In this document: in pieces, positions 35,016 through 46,803 of the stretch
Position numbering within the stretch: the stretch's first letter is position 1
Layout of the letters: each line of letters begins with the position of its first letter
From: Daldinia sp. FL1419
Taxonomy: Eukaryota; Ascomycota; Sordariomycetes; Xylariales; Hypoxylaceae
Assembly: GCA_025201765.1 (NCBI GenBank)
Contig: MU623477.1
Span: 27,271-91,270, forward strand
DNA length: 64,000 nucleotides
Direction: 5' to 3'
Position numbers and translations under genes: made by a program
Notes under the pieces: generated by a model
Database searches by the model: none
Seen by the model: only the letters and a program-made list of their open reading frames with translations
What the model was told of the DNA's origin: nothing

Positions 35016-37334
35016 GTTAGTAACTTTTTAATATCCAAATTGTTCGCTTGCTGATTGCGATGAAATAAAGCAGTAATCGTCTTGATATTAAGACGATCAC
35101 ACTATAAGATGCAATACAAGAGGCAGTCAGTCAAAGGCGGGAGAAAGGAAGAGCTTCTAGGTAGAGCCTTACGTTTAACCGCGGTAATGCGAAGGTCAAC
35201 GTATGAAGCTTCAAGTCAGAAGAGAAGAGAAGCAATGCAGGCAATGCAACACAAGAGAGTCGGAGCACGAGCAGCGAGAATTATGTTTGATTCGTTCAAA
35301 GACCCAGTGGCGTTTTATTAAATGCGGGATTGACTGATGACGGGAAGTATCAAGTTATTTTTTTTTTTTCTTGGTAGGGAAGAAGGGGAGAAAGAGAGGG
35401 GCCGAAGCGATACATGGAAGTTCGTAGGTGATTCGCTTTTAGGCGGGGATGCCCATTTCGCATGGATATGGTACATGAGATACATGATACCTATTAGGTA
35501 CCTACATTAAAATACCGATGTAACTATGTGCAATGTCGACCGATGTATGTAATCATTTACATGTTCAGGCGCTCAATCTGGTTGGGTAAAGAGCCTTGGT
35601 TTGATACAATCGAGATGCAAGAGTAGCGAAATCCCTCAGGACCCAGCCCCGCCGAGAGCCAGAGCCTAGCCAACCAAGCCCACCTACCCACCACCATTTT
35701 GCACCTAAGTTTAGGGAGCTTTGGTCCGTTACCTACCTGCACGCTATGGCCAACTACGTAATTCAAAGTTCTTTTTTAGCGGGGCACTGCGGGGTCTTCG
35801 GGTAAGGTATCAGTAGGTAGGCAGTTATCCAAGTGCCAGGCTGAAATTAGTTCCCGCTAACAACGCTGTATTACGACACTATTAGGCTTTGCGCATCTTG
35901 AATATTGCAAAAATGCGAATTTTCTATACGCGCTAAAACGTGGTTAAAGATTAGAAGGAATGTTTCCCAAAAGTTAAAAGAGGCCGGTTTGAATATTCTT
36001 ATTCAATTTGTGAATAAGGCAGAAAACATATTCTGTTATTCCATTATTATCCTAAAGCAGGGAAATATTCCGGATCTGTATATCACATTGTTTCATCGAA
36101 ACCCGAACGGGGCCCGCCGAATTAGTCCTACACACCTTGGATACAACGCGATGTTTTGAAACAATCGGAAGACGTTTTCCTCAGTTAATAGTGAGCCTTT
36201 CTCCTGTTACCAGGTCATAATATGCGTGCGTTGAAAATATCTCAACTATAGGGCCGATAGGTAAGATGGTATAGTTTTTCTTACACCTGTTTATAAATCA
36301 TAAAGGTGTACATACCTATACAATCCAACCGCCGGCGGGGGATTATATTTCTCGATAGATAATAGGCTTAACAAAGTGAATGATAAAGAATTGTTCAAAA
36401 TCTCGCATGTGATATTGAATCTCAACGCAAGGTCCCCATTAATAAAACTGCATCAAATCATAATAACAATATTAACCAATAATCTTTATATTTGATATCC
36501 TTCAATCCTTTGGCTTTTTTTCAACCCTCCCAAGACATTTTTAGAATTATACAATTTTTACGTACTATACGAAGGAGCCGATGCTATTCCCACCCAACGC
36601 CAATTTTAGCTTAGCTCCAGGTTCGATTCGCATACCATAAGGTACAGTCGTGATGTTTCTCGAAGTTACCATGCTCCAATGAATCTAGGTCGGCTTAAAT
36701 TACCCCACATGCATGTACACAGGTATGTACCTATGTACACTTGACATGATGCGCACTTGCTCGTACCTAGGTAGGTACCTAGGTAGGTATTAAGTACGAA
36801 CTTTTATGTAATTCGATCTAGTCCGATCTCGTTAGTTATAGTTAAACCGAACAACATTCCGTCTAGCCGTCTCCTGCCGTCCAACTTGGCTGAATTCAAC
36901 CAATCACCAACGGCCGTTTAACCCAATCAAGTGAATTCAAAACCCGGCCTTTCGGACCAAAACGTCCGTATTAATCTCAGCGTCAGATCCTATCTACCGG
37001 AAGTTCCCTTGAATTGAATCATCTTCAATCCTCAAATAACTTTATACCAACCGTAATCCAGTCGCATTGTATCTTTAAAATGATAAGTCCTCTTTTTCCA
37101 AAATACCTATTCATTACGCCTCTAATCATCCAGCAGCGGCATCGTCATTACTTCAAGCTTAAGACAACGGGACGAAAGCATGATATCGGGTAATACTTAT
37201 TAGTTAGCTCCTAAGAGATAGGTACCTAATAAGTAGCAGCAGAAGCGACAACAGCAATAACGGCAAAGAGGTTCGTGTAAATATTAATATACAGTATCAT
37301 GACGTAGTAATTACTTGGGCGGCCAGGTACTCAT
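35016..37334. other. intergenic, 2.3 kb
   Basis: Left part is the tps1 promoter (T-tract at about 35357-35369, AGGGG elements). TAGGTAGGTACC palindromes lie near 35490 and 36762-36792. I recognise no gene or relic, and no convincing tRNA, although 36622-36633 resembles an isolated B box. Confidence 0.4.
35384..35401 (-). promoter_or_regulatory. two STRE-like AGGGG elements upstream of tps1
   Basis: AGGGG on the plus strand (CCCCT on the gene strand) occurs at 35384-35388 and 35397-35401, roughly 370-390 bp upstream of the tps1 start. In yeast, Msn2/4 act on such elements in trehalose genes. The pentamer is short, so chance occurrence is possible. Confidence 0.3.
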
Positions 37335-39729
37335 CTAGGTTTCGTTTGCATACTTCGCCTCCGTATGAGCAACTCGATATCCGTGATAATATACTTCAAA
37401 CTCAAGGGTCGCACTCCCCAGAATCACCATTAGGTTGAAGACACAATCTCTCCATTTCCCCTTTTCGACGGGGCTCTTGTAGCTTCCCGTGTGTGACCAT
37501 ATGACACTCTCGGGGATCACGAAGCTCAATTCGCATAGCTTCTTCACACCTGTTACGATACTAGGATAAGCATTTTATCTATTCAACTCGGCTCGTCAGG
37601 GGTCACTTACTCTCATCTCTCCTGGTAGGGGGCTCGGGTTGGTCAGAGTATAGTAATACCTGAGAGAACTCGCGAACGCCTGAACTGATCCACCCTATAC
37701 CATGCACTGCTTGCTGAATATCAATGGGCAGTATGTCATTCTCCCGCATCATCTCTCCCTAGGTAGGGATGATTAGCAAATATTCGCCGGTGTTAAATCT
37801 CTAATTGCTTACTCTCTTTAGTAACCATCTCATCTGATTATTCGCTGCATATTGGCCGTTACTTGGATCCAAAATGCGGTCTCGCCAAAGGTGCTTCTTT
37901 GGATCAAAGTTTTCCATGACGGGGACCCCATAACTGTACCTTGAAATGCGCGAAACAATTGTAGGCTCCAACTTTGGTGTCGTTGGAATGCTTGAATTAT
38001 CGGTAGCGCTATATGGTGGCAAGCCGTTGGCTGTTGGTGAAAGGGGAGGCTTCCGTATTTGTTCTAATCCCCACATACACGCTCCTCGACAGATCGCAGA
38101 CCAACTATTCTGGTTAGTTAGGTGGACTTTTCATTATTTGGAAAAGTCATTGGACTTACGCTCCATCTACTTGGAGAACCCTAATTCCTTCCGACGTATA
38201 GGCGTTTTCGAGACGGCTATGAAGGTACTTGCTCTCTCCGAACCCCCCAACGAGAAGGATAGCCTAAAGACTTCTTATTAGCTTCCATTCTTGTTTTATT
38301 GAAAGTGGACATATTTCTACCTTCACCTTAAGTCCTCTTCCTTGCACCTCCATCGTCTGGTTCTGAACGAGGGTATCTATCTGACCACAAATATGATCAA
38401 AGACAGTGCGCAGCATGTTGCTATGCGCAAGGTTAGCATTATATAAATATTGGCAGAATTTCCATGAACTTACGCCTTTAGCGGTACGTTATCATCGATG
38501 ATGCCTTCCTCCTCATTATCTTCAACGCCTCTTAAATCCACCGAATAATCCTTGTTATCGTCCCCCATGAACGATCGCTTGATGCCGAATTCGAATTCCT
38601 TCAGCATCTTCTTCTTGCTCACTTCTTTAATCTGTGAGTACTGCTTTTCTCCTATCAGTGCGGCGATGTATTTGACAAATGCTAGATCAAGAAACACCGA
38701 TCCGCATAAGTCACCTTATAAGCGTATTAGCATACAAAATCGGATTAGACAGGACCCTGGACATACCGTCACCGATAGCGCATTCCTCTACTCTCAGTGG
38801 ATGGATACTGTTGACTTTGTAGCTTATTAAGTCCTATAGCTATTTGTTAAGGCTAAGTTCTTAGGGGACAATCTGCATACATACCACCGTACCGCCGCCG
38901 GCGTCACAGACTACAAACGAGTCACCGGGCTATCGTTATTAACGAGATGTTTACATTAGATGTAAGATTAGGATATGAAGGAAAAAGAAGTCGCTTACGC
39001 GAAGAGTATCCTCCTCCGCTTTACCCCTCAATGTTGCCAAAGCTGCCGCCTCAGGCTCAGTTACCATTGAGATATCAACAGGGAGACCAGCGGCCCGTGC
39101 AGCTTTGACTGTCCTATCCTTGGCTTGATGGGACCACATTGCTGGTACCGTTAGTACGACACGAAGACGGAATGTGGTTTCCCAATTCTCGTCATCAATT
39201 CGCCTGCGGATATCTTCTTTTGTGTAGGCCCATACAGCTCGCAGGTAATCAGCCACCACTTCGTCGGCGGTCTTGTTCAGCTTGTTAAGGAGAGCATTGC
39301 TCTGCTTGACGTCCTCGATGGTCTTGGCATACTTGTGCTCAGGCTCGAGGAGTATCTTAATCCAGCGGAAGCTATCCTCCCTCATGGTGACTTCGTATCC
39401 CCAGTTGCTGACTTGGCCATTTCGGTATGAGATGACAGACGGAACCTTTTCGGCATTGGCGTTGACGGCCTGTGGGTTTGTCCAATCGGTGATAAGCCGT
39501 ATCTTCTTTTGACCCTCGTTTATGGCCCAACACACGCCAGAATGTCTACGTATTAGGACATTAGCGAATATCACATCAGAGGTATGTCAGCGTGGATGGC
39601 TCACGTCGTTCCAAAGTCTATACCCACTACTATCTCCGGGCCGAGTAGATCCATAGATGTTGCTGCCGTAGAAGCGCGAGAACTAGAGGCAGTTGAGCTT
39701 CCAAGCGAATTTCGATTCCGAAAACTCAT
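37335..39729 (-). CDS. Hsp70-like ATPase of the HSPA12-like fungal group
   Basis: Ten exons: 39605-39729, 38999-39545, 38885-38929, 38767-38833, 38474-38714, 38327-38420, 38160-38263, 37813-38104, 37611-37758 and 37335-37549. All phases agree and give 625 aa. Actin/Hsp70 ATPase motifs are complete: phosphate-1 VVGIDFGTTHSGVCWA (34-49), the VTEPEAAALATL connect region, phosphate-2 VCDAGGGTVD (split by an intron), GDLCGSVFLD, and adenosine motif AILLVGGFGESKYL. The C-terminal part lacks the canonical Hsp70 substrate-binding beta-domain motifs and EEVD end. Families like this are expanded in moulds and mostly of unknown function. The third exon is a 45-nt micro-exon coding PGDSFVVCDAGGGTV. No break was found, so it appears functional. 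It faces away from the GTPase gene, with an 825-bp shared upstream region. Confidence 0.9.
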
Positions 39730-40554
39730 CACGACTGTCCCGCACGGGGCGCCAAAAGTGTGTATAAGTTTTAGGAGAGTATTGCTTTCAAGCCCAGTGC
39801 TAAAGTAAGCTATATCAAATAACTAAATGCCTCCTGGGGCTATTTACATCTTTTGGCTTTGGTCTATCTAAAATTGAAAAGTTCCCCTAGTAAAATCTCA
39901 CTGGCAATACTTCCAAGTCTATTCGAAGAACATGTTAGATCGCTCGCGGGGAACACCCAGCCATCGACCTCCCAAGAGCAATACCTGCAGCAGGACGCCA
40001 CCACCTCCAAAGCTGGTTTAAGCCCTATTTCCGAGAAATGCCATAATAGTATCACACCAAATTTAGAAATATCTCCGAATCGATGAGGCGTATCCGCGTG
40101 AAAAGCAACGATGTGAATCTAGTCGACGCCACCATCATATGAGGAGGTTCGTTACTCCAACTGTCCATCCCAGATTTGATACTCTTGAACCGCGTAACCT
40201 AGGAAGCTTGCCTAAAGTACTATAATGCTCTCCAATAAAAGAAAAGTGCAACTTTGCATAGGCCAATGAATACTATCAGCTTGTTACATTGAGCATAGCG
40301 GCGCTTACCACTATTGATTAAACTTGCAAGGTAGACAATCCGCCTGCACTGCCTCTCACACACTCAAGCAGCCTTGTATGAAAACGCACAGTATGAGACT
40401 AAAAGTCTCTCTATGTTTCACTTCAGCGCCCCCCGAATTACTATAGAGCATTAATAAAGCAGATTGGGTTCTATCTCGCTTTCTCAATCTTAGCCCCAAT
40501 ATTAAATCGTCAAGAATACCTACCTACTAGATTTTCCCGTCGCCAGAGCCAACT
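39730..40554. other. divergent promoter between Hsp70-like and GTPase genes
   Basis: An 825-bp space between two outward-reading genes. A chance open frame at about 39853-40086 (+) has no family motif. Nothing else is seen. Confidence 0.4.
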
Positions 40555-41788
40555 ATGGACAGTCCACGAGTTTCGTCGTCATTTGACGACTCCTCTATAC
40601 CGCCCCAACTGGGACTCCCCATGATTGTAGTTATGGGAGTAACTGGGTCAGGAAAGAGTTATTTCATCAACAAACTTGCAGGTCTCCCAGCCGTCGCAGA
40701 GGGGGCTCGATTAGACTCGTGTAAGTATTATCACGTCTTTAAGTTTTTAAAATAACAAATATTAACAATTCATTTGGTATTGGGATCAGGCACTCAAAGA
40801 TGTGAAATGATTCCCGTATCGATCGGAAGTACTCGGACTCTTCTTATCGACACGCCTGGGTTTGATGATACCGACCGCACGGACTCGGATATCCTAACTG
40901 AAATCGCAAGACTGCTTGCGAGCCAGTATACTCTCGGATTTCAGTTGAAAGGGATTATCTACGTCCACCGTATTACGGATAATCGATATGCAGGCTCAGC
41001 CGTCAAGACTTTCGAGATTTTTCGACGGATTTGCGGTGACGAGGCAATGAAGAACGTAGTTCTTATTACTAGCCGCTGGAACGAGATCGACGAGCCGACC
41101 GGGGCCAGTAGGGAGCGACAACTCCGCGAGAAATTTGTAAGTACCTAGGGAGTTACTTAATTTGTATCCTCTATTGAGGGGTGTATGAGATACATGATCC
41201 AGTTGGCAATACAGTCACTAACCCGGAATTGCGCTATAGTGGGCTTACATGCTTGGTCGGGGCTCGTGTATGAATCGCTTCCATGGTGATCGCGATTCAG
41301 CTCGAACCATTGCGGCTCAATTACTCATCAAGGAAACAGTCACCTTAAAGCTCCAGGAAGAAATGGTGAATCATGGGATGCAACTCAACGAAACTGCTGC
41401 GGGCTCATATGTCAATGACGGCCTGGAAGAGCTAAAGCTCAAATACGAACGCGAGTTGCAAGCCCTCGAGGATCTTCGAAGAGAGCTACAAGAGAGTGAC
41501 AGAATGATGAAGCGCCAAGTGCAATTAGATATACAGCGCGAGAAAGATCGGCTTAGGAACGCCGAACAGCAGCAGGTTAGTCTTGAACGAGACATTGCGG
41601 GAGAAGTCAACGAGGAAATTAAAAAAGAAACTAAGAGGCAAAGGTTCATGAGAGGGCTCGGTAAAGCTGTTCCATTCGCCCCGATGGCTATCAACATACT
41701 ACTTCTTTTTGTCGGTGTGCCACCTGGTATAGGTGACTTATTCGCCACTGTGTTAGGAGGCATGCTTACCGGGGATTCGTCTGGCTAG
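40555..41788 (+). CDS. GIMAP/AIG1-like P-loop GTPase with coiled coil and hydrophobic tail
   Basis: Three exons, 40555-40720, 40790-41136 and 41240-41788, give 353 aa. The G1 loop is GVTGSGKS (28-35). Switch-region SCTQRCE follows, then the G3 motif DTPGFDD (76-82). The usual G4 [NT]KxD is replaced by ITSRWNEI, as in other fungal members of the septin/AIG1-like clade. After the G domain comes a long coiled coil (about 231-304, Glu/Arg/Gln-rich) and a hydrophobic hairpin-like stretch (about 315-346, AINILLLFVGVPPGIGDLF), suggesting membrane association. In plants and vertebrates, related GTPases coat membranes and act in immunity or cell survival; the fungal role is unknown. Splice sites were confirmed by restoring the SCTQRCE and WAYMLGRGSCM motifs. 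Confidence 0.88.
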
Positions 41789-42562
41789 TCTGTTTGATTG
41801 TAGAGTACGTCGTATAATATCGTTTTTATCGCAGCTCATTTTTTGCTCGTTTTGACCTGAAGGCAAATACCTTCTAGTGCATGCATTTCGACATAATTTC
41901 TCTCGTACGACCCTTACCGACGGGTTGCATGGCTAATGGTCTGGACTATCATATTAAACCTAGTTCACAATAGGTTCTATTCCCCAAATCAAGCATTAAC
42001 CCAAGCCACAACCAGAAAGCCCTGCACTATAAACACAGTGCCAAATCCTCAAATATGCCTCAATGGTCTAGATATCTGACATGCATAGGGAGCGCCTACT
42101 ACCCCCCCTGTCTAAGAAGGACGGAATTCATGATAAAAAAGGAAATCAGGCTCGCAAGTCCTAGATATCGAGCGAATGGTGATAGTTAGCACTTGATTCA
42201 GGACTTTATCACAAAACAGTAGCATCGCAGGGTTGAATTCTATAGCATCATCTAAGCCTCTATTTATGGTGGGCCGCAGCTTAAGGCCATTTGTTACATG
42301 TGTTGGGGTATAAGCAGGCTACATCTAGCTCCGTGAAGGCTGCATGGACGAAATAGATACACACCAGGAACGTGGTCAGTGAGCGTACACCCCTAATTCC
42401 AGTCCGTGTCCTAGACAAGTATTAAGATTGTACCTAAATTCTTCCGCCTCTATTCGAATCCATTCTTCACGGAACAATCCAAATCTATTACCATTTTCTA
42501 ACCCCCTATTCAAATATTTTATTCTGGTTAGCCCATCAAATCAAATCTAAAAATCGCCAACG
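41789..42562. other. intergenic, 0.8 kb
   Basis: No gene is recognised. The final 100 bp are the leader of the next plus-strand gene. Confidence 0.4.
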
Positions 42563-44231
42563 ATGAGTCGAACGATTCATTCACGAGATATGCAAGGATA
42601 CGATAGTCTTGAAGAACGTGGTGAAAGTCATCAAGGCCCAGCAGTTCCTCCCCGGCCTGGTAATAAGCTTACCAGAAAAGGACTAAGAAGAATCAACGAT
42701 GAGGCAACTGGTGGTAGAGGACCAAACGACGGATATATCTTGGAAGAACCTGGTAATCTACCTGTAGGAGTTTTAATATATCACTTAATGCTAATGGAAC
42801 TTGGGAAACCTAGCCCATCTACCAGGACACAGCCAAGGTCAACGGGGCCAACCTAAGCGTAGCGGTCGCGATACTTCCACTCAGGGCACTGGAGGTTCAT
42901 TTTCGGGTTTTCGTGGTGTAAGTTTGCTGAGACATGTTAAGGACTGGCTATTAATACTATCAGGAATAGATGGTCGATCGTCTTCCATGGGGCGGTCCTT
43001 CCCCAGTAGAACAAGCATGCGAAGAGCGTTTCGACAAACTAGAAACGAAGTACCATCAAACCAAGGAAAAAAGCAGGAAGCAACAGATAGAAATGGACCA
43101 TCTTCAAAACCAGATACAAGCCCTGGAGGAGTCTAACCTCATCATTAGGAGACGTAACGACAAACTACAAGGCTACGTAGATGATAGAGAATCAGTACTA
43201 GGGTACCAGGAGTCTGATGAAGCCATCACTACAAAGTTTCGCAGTCTATACCACCAGATAAGAACGTGGTCCAACAAATTCTGCGGGAATAGCGAGAGGC
43301 CGATTAAGCGATGGTTCCCTGACGAAGATCAAGTTCGGCTTATACAGCGTGTGCTACCGATGATGAGCAACATAGAAGACTGGATTGCCTGCCTCTCCGA
43401 CAGCAAGCGACGACGAAAGTTCGTTCGCGGCTGGGTCGCACTGAATGTTACAGAAGCAATGTTTCGAACACTGCCGTCGAAGAACTACCAGGTAAGAAAT
43501 TATGCCTAAATCCAAATCTCTTAATACCACTAAGCCCTTGATAAAACTCATAGTGGGATTCTGGTACTGATTATTGGATCCCGGAATCGACTCGTAAGGG
43601 AGTTGTAGGCGTAGAACAAGCCCTATTGCACTCAGGTCAGTTGACAAGACCATTACTTATCTTCAAGATACGTAGAAGTGGAAGCTAATACGATCCGGCG
43701 TCGTCAGGACATGCCATAACATTGAGTAGCTTCCATCAGTGGCGCGCTATTACGATGGCACTCCTCGCCAAGAAGTACCCCGACTTCATGGAAGAAGATG
43801 CTATGCAAGAGAGCGCGGCGTCCGTGCTCAGAGTTATCAGCCCACTAGGACAAGAGCGCGATACTACCCAGAGGCTCATCGAAAACGTATACAAACCGGC
43901 GCTAGAGCTCTCCCGTTTGCTCCGTCGCCAACGTGCGTCGTGGTCGGTACGCTTCCCAGCTACTAGACAGCAGCCCGTGCCCGGCGGCAATGCCAATATG
44001 ATGCCTACCGCATTAAGGGCTATCTTTGATGACAGTATCATGAAGGATATGGATCTAGATGAGGAAGAGATACTATCATCGGATCAATATTGTCATAAGT
44101 ATGTAGAAATTATTGTCGGGCCTGCCTTGATTAAGAGCGGAAACATTGACGGCGAACAATATGATATGGAGAATGTAATGGAAAAGGCCGAAGTATCTTG
44201 TGCTCCGGCACCGACCTTGACTTCTGGGTGA
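42563..44231 (+). CDS. unrecognised coiled-coil protein (five exons)
   Basis: Exons 42563-42752, 42814-42917, 42970-43491, 43554-43635 and 43708-44231, all with matched phases, give 473 aa. I do not recognise a named family. The N-terminal 100 aa are Gly/Arg/Pro-rich and disordered. Residues about 112-168 form a coiled coil (EERFDKLETKYHQTKEK ... LIIRRRNDKL). The remainder is helical and conserved-looking, with Trp/Arg-rich segments (IRTWSNKFCG, WIACLSDSKRRRKF, SSFHQWRAITMALLAKK). There is no signal peptide and no transmembrane span. It is transcribed in the same direction as the GTPase, 774 bp downstream. The intron at 42918-42969 begins GTAAGT and ends TAG directly before an ATG, so an internal start at 42970 is possible. 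Confidence 0.75.
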
Positions 44232-45544
44232 GGATTATTCTTTCAACGAGACCGATAGATTTAGTAGATAGTCATTTCTACAAGGACCTTTCCGTAAGCT
44301 TTCTAGTTCAATATCGATGCCAAACCTATAAAACCATTGGCAACGATATTGAAGCGAAACCAGTCGCTCAAGTCACCCATCTTGCACTTTTCCTAGCGCT
44401 CAATAACTATACTGAAAAGTGAAATATTTGAGCAAAGAAAACATGTTTAAGTGAATCACTCGTGAAACGAATCAAGTAAATCCAGGGGGGTTGTTTTAGG
44501 AGTACCTATGGGAGACTAATTTGTCACTTCATGCTTGATTAGATAGAAAGGTAGACTTTTTACCGAAACACTGCAAAATACTTCGTATTCGTGGAGGTAG
44601 CTAGGGATTCCAATCGATTTCCCGCGAAAGTATCACCGTTTAGGCTGATCGGAAGAAGCGGAGATGTCGGGTATTTAAATTGACAAAGACTGAGACAACC
44701 ATTCTGGCCGGAAATAGACTTGTAAGAAACTACCTATTCTAAGGCAGAGGTTGGGTATCTGATGTAAGGAAAACTAGCTTGTATTAAGCCATACCGAAAA
44801 CAAGACGAAAAGCGAAATTGTAAAGAGGTATAGAGGTTATATTAAGTAGGTATTTAGTAGTAATGACCGATAAACTCAAGTATCCAGAGTACCTGTCAGG
44901 AATATTAGGGAGGCGTATTAGATAGACTAGGGGTAGTGAGATGATAAATTTCGACACACCGTAGAGTCTAGCCCCTGAGGGCTGCCCTGAATGTTGGCAT
45001 CCGAGGTCGTTAAATAAGGATAATTCATATGATGGAAAAAAATTAATGATATCGCATATGTTATTCAGCATTCGGATGTTTTGTGTAGATTATGTCTTAC
45101 CGACACGTGTTTTACGCGCCGAGAGTGGTGTGGTATGGTTACAACGAAGCATCCCACCCACGGTGTACCTACATGCGAAACTGTACGTTGGGTTGATTAA
45201 GGCTACGGATCATTGTATCGTCGATCACCTGAAATGACGCTCAAACCGTTGAAAGTAAAAATAAAATATACCCAAAATTTTTGTTATGTACCAAACACTC
45301 CCCTGGGTATAGTTTCTAAGGAATGTTCCAGGCCGACTCTTTCTCTATCCCAAAGGTATCATCATACGAACAACCAAATGTGATTGCCCCTCATCGCATC
45401 GCAATGCCTTTTCGTAACCTGAACGCCAGCCATCGAATTCATCGGTGGGAAATGTGATACAAGATAGAAACGTCGTGCTGAATATGTAAAAAGAAAGCGA
45501 CCGTAACCAGCGGAGATCTAGAACGTGGCATCTGAAGCACGCCT
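44232..45544. other. intergenic between convergent genes, 1.3 kb
   Basis: 3' flanks of the coiled-coil gene and of tyrosinase. No coding relic is recognised. Confidence 0.4.
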
Positions 45545-46803
45545 CTAGTAGTCGTAGCGGTAGCACAGGTATCCGCCCATGGTGTCCATTACATTGGCAA
45601 CGGTGGTGTTAGCCTTGAGGCCGTTGGAAGAGAGGACGTAGTCCATGGTGATGGGAGTGCACGGGCTGTTGGTATCCGAACAGCCGTTAATGCTAGTAGT
45701 GCGCGAAGCGTTGGCGTTCTGCCAAATACGGAACGAGTGGTCGACGAACAGGTGGTGCATGAAGAAGATAGGGTCTCCGGGAGAAGCTTGAACCTCGGCC
45801 ATAACCGCGCCAACACCGTTGTGGCCATAAGCATGGGGACTATGAGCAATTATAAGTAGAGATTCATTGAAAACTAATTGGGGAATCAAGACTTACCCTA
45901 GTTCCTGGCATCCCCGCATGTCGTCGTAGGAAGTGCGCGAGTTGCAATCCTGGACGAATTGGGAGCTGACGGTACCAGTCAAGCTCTCGTCAACAGCTCG
46001 CGAGAGACAGTGATCTTGGAACCCGCTGCCGGGGCCAATGTGAAGTGTGAGTCCGCCAAACGTCTATGACAGTTAGCCTACCTTCAGTTTACATTACTCT
46101 CAGCCAGATTGGGGATACTTACGCCCGTGTCAATGCAGGTACCTTGGCCGTCAGATGTCTTGGCGGGAAGGGGACCAAAGTATGCATCAGTGAATATATC
46201 CGAATCCGCAAAGTGACCGGCGTCCTTTGTCTCGTCCCACCACGGGAAAGGTGCAGTGAAGCCGCATTCGTCCCGCATCAAGTCCTCGAAAGCCGAGACG
46301 TAGTACCTGTGCCAAGGCAAGAAGACGGCACGTTGGTGAATATTAGGGGTCATTTGCTGATGTACCGATACGATATCTTCGTAGCGGCTCTTTGAGCCTT
46401 GGAAATTCCCATTGGATGGCTTGTCCATTAGGCATTTGATAGCGTTGACGAAGGCTTTCCGGTCATCCTGAGAGTAATTCCTCCACTCGACGCGGACCTT
46501 TGGGTTATTCCGATCACAGGTCCCGTCGGCGGAGGCAGTCGTCATGGTGGTTACCTCTTCCTCTCCGGCAGCGGGACTTTTGTTGCCACCGATGATCTTG
46601 GGAAAGTTGAACTGAGGTCCATCGCTGAAAGGACCACTTATCTGCTCTGCCTGAGCGTGGGCCTGCTGGGGAGTGATAGTCGGAAAGCTGCCGAACGGCT
46701 TGAGATCGATAAGCTTTAACCGCTTGTCCACGGGGCGGGGGAGCGTCAAGGCCGACACGGCGACGGCGCCTACGAGGGCCTGGGTAGTAAGTGCGAATCG
46801 CAT
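45545..46803 (-). CDS. secreted tyrosinase (type-3 copper oxidase)
   Basis: Oxidises phenols to o-quinones, either for pigment formation or for attack on plant and microbial phenolics. Exons 46123-46803, 45897-46063 and 45545-45839 give 380 aa. A signal peptide (about 1-19) is followed by a propeptide-like segment. CuA ligands are His148 (SVHQQM), His156 and His165 (NIHQRAVFLPWHRYY). CuB ligands are His285 and His289 (PHAYGHNG) and His312 in DPIFFMHHLFVDHSF. Two Cys-rich loops (CSDTNSPC, DCNSRTSYDDMRGC) fit an extracellular protein. The short length without a long C-terminal lid is that of short-form secreted fungal tyrosinases. A TATAAAG on the gene strand at about 47010-47016 is a possible promoter element, some 210 bp upstream. 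Confidence 0.93.

Noticed and set aside
36610..36640. tRNA-like B box (GGTTCGATTCG)
   Set aside because: No A box or pairable acceptor stem could be found at the right distances; no tRNA gene was found anywhere in the window.
39853..40086. 78-codon open frame between Hsp70-like and GTPase genes
   Set aside because: No ATG at its start, no motif, and it lies in the shared promoter region.
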